A stretch of 9,845 nt of DNA, from contig JAADDU010000012.1 in the NCBI GenBank assembly GCA_013153755.1, forward strand, positions 1 through 9,845. Direction: 5' to 3'. Below, piece by piece: positions 5,550-9,845 of this stretch. The notes below the pieces were generated by a model. The model was given only the letters and a program-made list of their open reading frames with translations, did not search any database and was not told the DNA's origin. Position numbers and translations under genes: made by a program. The stretch comes from Campylobacterota bacterium. GTDB taxonomy: Bacteria; Campylobacterota; Campylobacteria; Campylobacterales; Sulfurimonadaceae. Positions within the stretch are counted from its first letter, which is position 1. Every line of letters starts with the position of its first letter.

Positions 5550-6038
5550 ATGGCAAAAAAAGGGGGAAAAAGATTTCTCTCTTTAGCCACAGTTTTATCC
5601 TCATTTTTTGGTGCTGCTATGATAGCTGGTGCCTTTGCTTACTATAACTATAAATTTTCAGAGTACAAATTTATCGATTTTAAAAAGCTAGTTTTTTATG
5701 AAAAAAAAGATATTTTCACACCAAAAGCTAACAAATACATAGTTGTTTTTTACAGTTCAAAAGACAAAGAAACACAAAAACTACTTTCTAAAGTTGATTT
5801 AAACCTTCCGATACTTGCGATAGACTACTACAATGAAGTTTTTACAAATAAAAATAAAACTACATTTTTAAGAAGTGGAACTAAAACATCACTTGCATTT
5901 ATACAAAGGTTTAACATATATAACAGCCCATCTATCTTTTTTATAAAAAGATTAAAAGACTCTCTTTATAAACAAGATAGTATGATACGAAAACTAGATA
6001 ATCTAAAAAATTTAGCTTCAAAAGTTAAATCTTTATAA
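5550..6038 (+). CDS. Membrane-anchored, cysteine-free thioredoxin-fold-like protein between trxA and trxB
   Basis: I do not recognise a named family for this 162-residue protein. A basic N-terminus (MAKKGGKR) precedes one hydrophobic segment at about residues 9-32, which looks like an uncleaved anchor with the rest in the periplasm. Residues 62-134 resemble a thioredoxin core: YIVVFYSS (63-70) fits the strand before the active site and [13 protein letters not shown] (121-133) aligns without gaps to [13 protein letters not shown] of the neighbouring TrxA, keeping the cis-proline (P127). The WCGPC position reads SSKDKET instead, and the whole protein contains no cysteine, so it cannot do thiol exchange. 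The C-terminus (135-162) is basic and helical. It starts 17 bases after trxA with a weak ribosome site, suggesting coupled expression. Fold assignment is inference; a lineage-specific scaffold or chaperone role is possible. Confidence 0.7.
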   Translation: MAKKGGKRFLSLATVLSSFFGAAMIAGAFAYYNYKFSEYKFIDFKKLVFYEKKDIFTPKANKYIVVFYSSKDKETQKLLSKVDLNLPILAIDYYNEVFTNKNKTTFLRSGTKTSLAFIQRFNIYNSPSIFFIKRLKDSLYKQDSMIRKLDNLKNLASKVKSL

Positions 6039-6051
6039 AAAAGGAGAGATG

Positions 6052-6993
6052 ATGATACTTGATTGTGCGATTATAGGTGGTGGACCAGCTGGTTTAACTG
6101 CTGGGCTATATACAACTCGTGGTGGATTACAAAATGTTGTGATGTTTGAAAAAGGGATGCCAGGTGGTCAAATAACAAACTCTTCTGAGATAGAAAACTA
6201 TCCTGGTGTGACTGGCGATATAAGTGGGATGGATTTGATGATGCCATGGCCAGAACAGTGTAAAAAGTTTGGGCTTATTCATGAGATGGTAAATGTAACT
6301 CGTGTTAGCAAAGCTGGAGATATTTTTACAATACATAAAGAAGATGGTACAACTACAGATGCCCATAGTGTTATCATAGCTACAGGTTCTCGTCCTCGTC
6401 TTGTTGGATATAAAAATGAAGAAGAATTTTTTGGTCGTGGTGTAAGTACTTGTGCTACTTGTGATGGATTTTTTTATAAAGGTAAAGAGGTTGTAGTTAT
6501 CGGGGGTGGAGATACTGCCTTAGAAGAAGCTCTTTATCTAGCTAAAATTTGTTCTAAAGTTTACTTAGTGCATAGAAGAGATGAGTTTCGTTCAGCTCCA
6601 AATACTGTAAAAAGGGTAAAAGATACTCAAAATATAGAACTAGTACTAAATGCTTCGCCCGATGAAGTTTATGGGGATAACATGGGAGTAACTGGTCTTA
6701 GAGTTAAGTTTAATGATGGGACTACTCGTGATATAGAAGTACCTGGCATCTTTACTTTTGTAGGAAATGATGTAAATAACCAAACACTTATGCAAGAAGA
6801 TGGAAATTTTTTATGTGATATGAATGAGCAAGGGGAAGTTATAGTAGATTTAAGTATGAAAACTTCAGTAGATGGTTTATATGCTTGTGGAGATATGAGA
6901 ATCCAAGCTCCAAAACAAGTGGTAAGTGCAGCTGGAGATGGTGCAGTAGCATCACTTAAAGTCATCTCTTATGTAGATGAGTTACTAAACTAA
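6052..6993 (+). CDS. trxB: Thioredoxin reductase (NADPH)
   Basis: TrxB passes electrons from NADPH through FAD and a CxxC pair to thioredoxin. In order the 313-residue protein shows the FAD-binding GGGPAG near the N-terminus, GMPGGQI, the redox pair in CATCDGFF (C134, C137), the NADPH-binding [10 protein letters not shown] (152-161) and [10 protein letters not shown] (174-183), and the C-terminal FAD motif ACGD followed by a [10 protein letters not shown] helix. The length agrees with low-molecular-weight reductases (about 310-320). Two ATGs are adjacent (6049 and 6052). AGGAG ends two bases before the first and five before the second, so the second is preferred, but the product differs by one methionine only. 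It lies 13 bases after the thioredoxin-like gene and 17 before dapB. Confidence 0.97.
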   Translation: MILDCAIIGGGPAGLTAGLYTTRGGLQNVVMFEKGMPGGQITNSSEIENYPGVTGDISGMDLMMPWPEQCKKFGLIHEMVNVTRVSKAGDIFTIHKEDGTTTDAHSVIIATGSRPRLVGYKNEEEFFGRGVSTCATCDGFFYKGKEVVVIGGGDTALEEALYLAKICSKVYLVHRRDEFRSAPNTVKRVKDTQNIELVLNASPDEVYGDNMGVTGLRVKFNDGTTRDIEVPGIFTFVGNDVNNQTLMQEDGNFLCDMNEQGEVIVDLSMKTSVDGLYACGDMRIQAPKQVVSAAGDGAVASLKVISYVDELLN

Positions 6994-7010
6994 ATTTTAA
7001 AGGAAAAAAG

Positions 7011-7778
7011 ATGGTAAAAGTTGGTGTATTTGGTGCAAATGGTAGAGTTGGACAACTGATAATAGATGATTTAAAAAAGACAGATAATATAAGTTTAAGT
7101 TCTGTCTTTGTTAGAAATGAGTTAAATTTTTCTATAGATCCATCTGTTTTAGTTAGTACAGATATAGTATCTTTTTTAAATGGATGTGATATAGTTATAG
7201 ATTTTTCACTTCCTGAGGCTTGTGAAGCTCTTTTAGAAGCTTGTATAAAAACACCAAAACCTTTAGTTATAGGGACAACAGGTCTAAACCCTCATCAGTT
7301 AAATCTTTTAAAACAAGCAAGTGAACTTATGCCTATTTTATATGCTACAAATATGTCTTTAGGTGTAGCACTTTTAAACAAACTTGTGTATCAAGCTTCA
7401 TCAGCACTAGAAGATTTTGATATAGAGATAGTTGAGATGCACCATAAACATAAAAAAGATGCACCAAGTGGAACAGCTTTAACTTTAGGAGAATCTGCTG
7501 CAAAAGGTAGAAATCTAGATTTAGATGCAGTGCGTATAAGTGGCAGAGATGGTAATATTGGTGAGCGTACTAAAGATGAGATAGCTGTTATGGCTCTTCG
7601 TGGTGGAGATATAGTTGGTCGTCATACTGTTGGTTTTTATAATGATGGTGAGTTTATAGAGCTAAATCATACGGCAACTAGTAGAAACACTTTTAGTAAA
7701 GGTGCTATAAGAGCTGCCTCTTGGTTAGCAGATAAAGAAAAAGGGTTGTACTCTATTAGTGACTGTTTAGGATTATAA
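7011..7778 (+). CDS. dapB: 4-hydroxy-tetrahydrodipicolinate reductase
   Basis: DapB reduces the product of DapA to tetrahydrodipicolinate with NAD(P)H, on the route to diaminopimelate for peptidoglycan and to lysine. The 255-residue protein has the nucleotide motif VGVFGANGRVGQ (4-15, the usual GAxGRMG with V for M), IGTTGL (87-92), ATNMSLGVA (112-120), the active-site EMHHKHKKDAPSGTA (142-156) with H144 and K148 matching E. coli H159 and K163, and NHTATSRNTFSKGA (219-232) near the C-terminus. The length is close to other family members (about 250-270). AAAGGA precedes the ATG. It is the last gene of the trx operon; the next gene is convergent, so no purF follows, although I recall purF beside dapB in some relatives. 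Confidence 0.97.
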   Translation: MVKVGVFGANGRVGQLIIDDLKKTDNISLSSVFVRNELNFSIDPSVLVSTDIVSFLNGCDIVIDFSLPEACEALLEACIKTPKPLVIGTTGLNPHQLNLLKQASELMPILYATNMSLGVALLNKLVYQASSALEDFDIEIVEMHHKHKKDAPSGTALTLGESAAKGRNLDLDAVRISGRDGNIGERTKDEIAVMALRGGDIVGRHTVGFYNDGEFIELNHTATSRNTFSKGAIRAASWLADKEKGLYSISDCLGL

Positions 7779-7794
7779 GAGAGTTATATTCTTC

Positions 7795-7835
7795 AGGAAC
7801 ATTATATACTAATATTTTTGTTCCTTATTTTTAAC
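7795..7835 (+). terminator. Probable terminator of the trxA-dapB operon at a convergent junction
   Basis: AGGAACA (7795-7801) and TGTTCCT (7819-7825) form a 7-bp stem, with a 17-base AT-rich loop that may pair further internally. It is followed by TATTTTTAACTTT. It starts 17 bases after the dapB stop codon. The methyltransferase gene ends on the other strand at 7852, so one hairpin may serve both directions, although the minus-strand side has few T residues after the stem. Confidence 0.5.
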
Positions 7836-7851
7836 TTTCAATACTTCAAAT

Positions 7852-8436
7852 TTAGGTTTTAAAAAAACCAACCGTTATATCATTTTTTATATAATCTGTT
7901 TTTATTTGAAATCTATCTACCTGAAGTTTAGATGCAATGCTTTTTATGCTCTTTAAGGTCATGTAGTTATAAGTCTCACTATCCTTATCTCCATGGAGTA
8001 TATTAAAAATAAATCCATATCTAGATGCTTCATAACATTTATGTATAAATAGGTGTGATTCAAACTCACTTAGGATATTCATCCCTCCACTACATATATA
8101 AAAATCAGCTTTTACAATCTCATCTCTACATATATCAGCTAAAATTATCTCACATCCCGTTCGTTTAGATGCGATACTATACATATCTGTATGTAAATCT
8201 ATACCAATATACTCGCCAAAAGTTTTTTCCATTTTTTGAGCATAAAAGTAAAAATCCCCAAACCCACAACCTGCATCTACTACTTTGTATGGGCTTAAAT
8301 CATCTGGTAACATATCTAAGATAATTTCAAAACGAATCTCTTGATACTTTTTTGAATACCAGTTTAAACCTTTTGCACTAACTCCAAACTTTTCTATGGC
8401 AGAGCTATAAAAAGTTTTATTGTCTATACGAGGCAT
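7852..8436 (-). CDS. Class I SAM-dependent methyltransferase, substrate unknown
   Basis: The 194-residue protein has a short helical N-terminal part followed by a Rossmann methyltransferase core. Motif I is VVDAGCGFGDF (52-62), the acidic end of strand 2 is GIDLHTDM (78-85), and ADICRDEI (100-107) fits motif III, so S-adenosylmethionine binding is well supported. No substrate-recognition motif such as NPPY or a PrmC or UbiE signature is seen: the motif IV region reads FYICSGGMNIL (112-122). The stop-to-start gap to the upstream S1-domain gene is only 3 bases, so the two are probably co-translated, which makes a role in RNA or translation attractive but unproven. The ATG follows AAAGAG inside the upstream gene. 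The end of the gene contains GGTTTT/AAAACC, a small hairpin. Confidence 0.8.
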   Translation of the reverse strand: MPRIDNKTFYSSAIEKFGVSAKGLNWYSKKYQEIRFEIILDMLPDDLSPYKVVDAGCGFGDFYFYAQKMEKTFGEYIGIDLHTDMYSIASKRTGCEIILADICRDEIVKADFYICSGGMNILSEFESHLFIHKCYEASRYGFIFNILHGDKDSETYNYMTLKSIKSIASKLQVDRFQIKTDYIKNDITVGFFKT

Positions 8437-8439
8437 AAC

Positions 8440-9291
8440 TTAACTCTTTAAGTATATACCAGTATCTTTTACTTCTATTTTATTGTCATTTATAAGAGTA
8501 GTTAAAGAGCGTTTAAAATCTTTTTTACTTAAGCCAAAAGTATCTTTTATAAGAGAAGCATCACTTTTATAGTTATATGGCATAAGCCCATTGTTTTGTT
8601 CTAAAAGTATCATGATTTTAGATGCACTATCTTGCGTGTTTTTAGCACCTGTTTTTCTTAGGTTTAGGTCTATATTTCCATCTTTTCTTATGGTTTTTAT
8701 ATATGCTTTTTTATCTTCGCCTATAACTATATCTTCAAAAATTTCGTTATGATATATAAGCCCTTCGTACTTTTGTTCTACAAGACATTTATATCCAAGT
8801 GGTGTTTTAGATAAGATAAGTATATTTACTTCTTGTTGTGGCTTTAAACCTTTTACTTTTTTTTCAAAAAAATCGCCAAGTTTTTCACTTCCTACAAGTC
8901 TATGTGTTCTCTCATCATAGATAACTTTTATAAATCTTTTATCGCCAACTTTTAGTGGCTGTTTTTGAAGCATATTTGGAACAAGTAAATCTTTTAAAAG
9001 TCCCCAGTCCATAAAAGCCCCAAAAGGTGCTACATCTACTACCTCAAGAAGTGCAAACTCATCAAGCATAGCTTTTGGTTTTAGTGTTGTGGCTATGAGT
9101 CTATCATCTGAGTCTGTATATAAAAATACATCTACCAAAGAGCCATCAACCATCTCATCTGTAACATAAGCATTTGGTAAGAGTACATCATTTTCATCTT
9201 CTGCCATTAAGTATATGCCGGGTTCTGTATGTCTGTCAACTACTAAAGTGTTTATAACGCCTAGTTCTAAAAAGCTGTTTTGTGTTTTCAT
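8440..9291 (-). CDS. cvfB: CvfB-like S1 RNA-binding protein
   Basis: This 283-residue protein matches the CvfB (YitL) family: three S1-type OB folds followed by a winged helix. The approximate layout is S1 number one at residues 8-70, number two at 75-138 with the clear VVDVAPFGAFMDWGLLKDLLVPN motif region (84-106), number three at 148-212 including GYKCLVEQKYEGLIY (166-180), and the winged helix at 220-283. In Staphylococcus aureus CvfB influences virulence gene expression, and structures of family members bind RNA; the role here is unknown. The length matches the family (about 280-300). A promoter with TATAAT lies just upstream, and the methyltransferase gene follows with a 3-base gap, probably one operon. 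Confidence 0.85.
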   Translation of the reverse strand: MKTQNSFLELGVINTLVVDRHTEPGIYLMAEDENDVLLPNAYVTDEMVDGSLVDVFLYTDSDDRLIATTLKPKAMLDEFALLEVVDVAPFGAFMDWGLLKDLLVPNMLQKQPLKVGDKRFIKVIYDERTHRLVGSEKLGDFFEKKVKGLKPQQEVNILILSKTPLGYKCLVEQKYEGLIYHNEIFEDIVIGEDKKAYIKTIRKDGNIDLNLRKTGAKNTQDSASKIMILLEQNNGLMPYNYKSDASLIKDTFGLSKKDFKRSLTTLINDNKIEVKDTGIYLKS

Positions 9292-9320
9292 TGGTAATTC
9301 CGTTTAGTTTAATTTATGAC

Positions 9321-9326
9321 ATTATA
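9321..9326 (-). promoter_or_regulatory. Predicted -10 box of the cvfB-methyltransferase operon
   Basis: The minus strand reads TATAAT here, 29 bases before the cvfB ATG, with GGAAT as the ribosome site. This predicts a leader of about 23 bases. The region is shared with the divergent WGR gene. Confidence 0.5.
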
Positions 9327-9358
9327 TTGTAAATATAGGAATAGTTATTGCTAAATGC

Positions 9359-9364
9359 TATAAA
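9359..9364 (+). promoter_or_regulatory. Weak candidate -10 box of the WGR gene
   Basis: TATAAA lies 20 bases before the ATG at 9385 and would leave a leader of only about 14 bases. The ribosome site is the poor AAAGAGAA. This is the best candidate in the 93-base divergent region, but the match is weak. Confidence 0.3.
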
Positions 9365-9384
9365 TACAAATAAAAAGAGAAAAA

Positions 9385-9609
9385 ATGGTACTTTTTAAAA
9401 ACTCAAATGCAAGAACTTATTACTATAAAATCAATGTTTACAAAACTCTATTTGGAGATTTTTTAATCCAAAAAGAGTATGGTGCTATACAAAATATGAA
9501 CCCAACAAACACTATAAAAGAGTATGCTACTTCAAAAAGAGAGGCAATGTTTAGAGTGCTTGATATTGCAGTAGATAAAAGGGAGATAGGTTATCTAAAA
9601 GCTTCTTAG
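9385..9609 (+). CDS. Small stand-alone WGR-domain protein
   Basis: This 74-residue protein appears to be one WGR domain and nothing else. The pattern is right: a YYYKINVYKTLFGDFLIQ strand region (12-29), then EYGAI (31-35) where the family has WGRIG, a variable loop, and the conserved end SKREAMFRVLDIAVDKREIGY (50-70), which carries the eA...K...GY signature. The W and R of the name motif are replaced by Y and A, so nucleic-acid contacts known for WGR domains of PARPs may be changed. WGR domains usually occur fused to other domains or beside MolR-like proteins; here the flanking genes are divergent cvfB and a SiaC-family gene 140 bases downstream. Real coding is supported by the motif and codon use. 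Function is unknown. Confidence 0.72.
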   Translation: MVLFKNSNARTYYYKINVYKTLFGDFLIQKEYGAIQNMNPTNTIKEYATSKREAMFRVLDIAVDKREIGYLKAS

Positions 9610-9670
9610 TATAACTAGTTTTTATATCTTAGGATTTGCAATTGTACGGAGTCTTATTCTAGAAAATGTG

Positions 9671-9731
9671 AGTAAGTGTTCTTTTTAAGTTTAAGTTATA
9701 AAAAAGTGATATAATCTTTTGTAAACTTACT
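9671..9731 (+). repeat. Inverted repeats around the SiaC-family gene promoter
   Basis: TAAGTTTA (9686-9693) and TAAACTTA (9722-9729) are exact reverse complements flanking the -10 box. An outer pair, AGTAAGT (9671-9677) and ACTTACT (9725-9731), competes with the same right arm. They could form alternative hairpins or a split operator. In such AT-rich DNA, chance is also possible. Confidence 0.35.
9710..9715 (+). promoter_or_regulatory. Extended -10 promoter of the SiaC-family gene
   Basis: TGATATAAT (9707-9715) is a perfect extended -10 element, 34 bases before the ATG at 9750. The rest of the 140-base gap 9610-9749 holds the inverted repeats listed separately, and I see no other gene or RNA in it. 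Confidence 0.6.
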
Positions 9732-9749
9732 AATATTTGGAAAAAATAG

Positions 9750-9845
9750 ATGAAAAACTTAAATATTGATGAATCAAAATATACACCAAAGATACTTATG
9801 GATGCAGAAAAAGGTATCGTAGAGATTAAAGGTAAATCATATCCT
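9750..9845 (+). CDS. SiaC-family (DUF1987) regulatory phosphoprotein, N-terminal 32 residues only
   Basis: The window ends after 32 codons. The visible start MKNLNIDESKYTPKILMDA and the following EKGIVEIKGKSYP are typical of DUF1987 proteins, which open with a similar 'x-S-x-x-T-P-x-I-x-x-D-x-x-x-G-x-x-x-I-x-G-x-S-Y-P' pattern. In Pseudomonas aeruginosa SiaC is phosphorylated and dephosphorylated by SiaB and SiaA, and in its free form activates the diguanylate cyclase SiaD. Whether this protein acts in such a pathway cannot be told, because the phosphorylation site lies beyond the window. It has its own promoter. TTTGGAAAAAATAG before the ATG is a modest ribosome site (GGAA). Confidence 0.75.
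   Translation, partial: MKNLNIDESKYTPKILMDAEKGIVEIKGKSYP

Noticed and set aside
6669..6965. Minus-strand frame of 98 codons opposite trxB
   Set aside because: It covers the conserved ACGD region of TrxB on the other strand and shows no independent start signals. The similar frames at 5193-5441 and 6127-6366 fail for the same reason.
9610..9749. Possible small RNA or tRNA in the 140-base gap before the SiaC-family gene
   Set aside because: No cloverleaf, no strong terminator and no second promoter were found; the promoter and inverted repeats account for the visible structure.

Overview
The window looks like ordinary core chromosome of a Campylobacterota (Epsilonproteobacteria) bacterium, most like a Sulfurimonas or Sulfuricurvum relative. 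The grounds are a strongly AT-rich sequence, tightly packed short operons, TATAAT-type -10 boxes without clear -35 boxes, a CheZ of the Campylobacterota type coupled to a U32-family gene, and family-level similarity of the encoded proteins. I assign the genus from recognition, not from a search. No mobile element, CRISPR array, rRNA or tRNA gene is visible.

Layout. On the minus strand, 1-416 is the 5' part of purE, cut by the window edge. Positions 534-2180 hold a two-gene envelope unit: a peptidoglycan-binding lipoprotein with eight 22-24-residue repeats, then a small periplasmic OmpA-domain protein. Positions 2282-4299 hold cheZ followed by a U32 (TrhP/YegQ-like) tRNA-hydroxylation gene, joined by a 1-base TGATG overlap. 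A short divergent promoter region at 4300-4376 separates these from the plus-strand genes: a PHP-type histidinol phosphatase (4377-5156), then trxA, a cysteine-free membrane-anchored thioredoxin-like protein, trxB and dapB (5212-7778). A convergent junction at 7779-7851 follows. On the minus strand, 7852-9291 holds a CvfB-like S1 RNA-binding protein and a class I SAM methyltransferase. On the plus strand a small WGR-domain protein (9385-9609) follows, and the window ends in the first 32 codons of a SiaC-family (DUF1987) gene with its own strong promoter.

How the genes work together. TrxA and TrxB form the cytoplasmic NADPH-dependent thioredoxin system, and the protein encoded between them looks like a redox-dead, membrane-tethered relative of thioredoxin. 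CheZ removes phosphate from CheY-P, and this copy carries a FliM-like peptide at its N-terminus as well as a CheZ-type C-terminal tail. The lipoprotein and OmpA-like protein probably both bind peptidoglycan and link it to the outer membrane. PurE, HisJ and DapB are housekeeping enzymes of purine, histidine and lysine/diaminopimelate synthesis.

I found no large undescribed system. The items most worth a second look are the cysteine-free thioredoxin-like protein between trxA and trxB, an 11-bp tandem direct repeat in the lipoprotein promoter that resembles an OmpR/PhoB-type site, the two-ended CheY-binding architecture of CheZ, and the repeat architecture of the lipoprotein.
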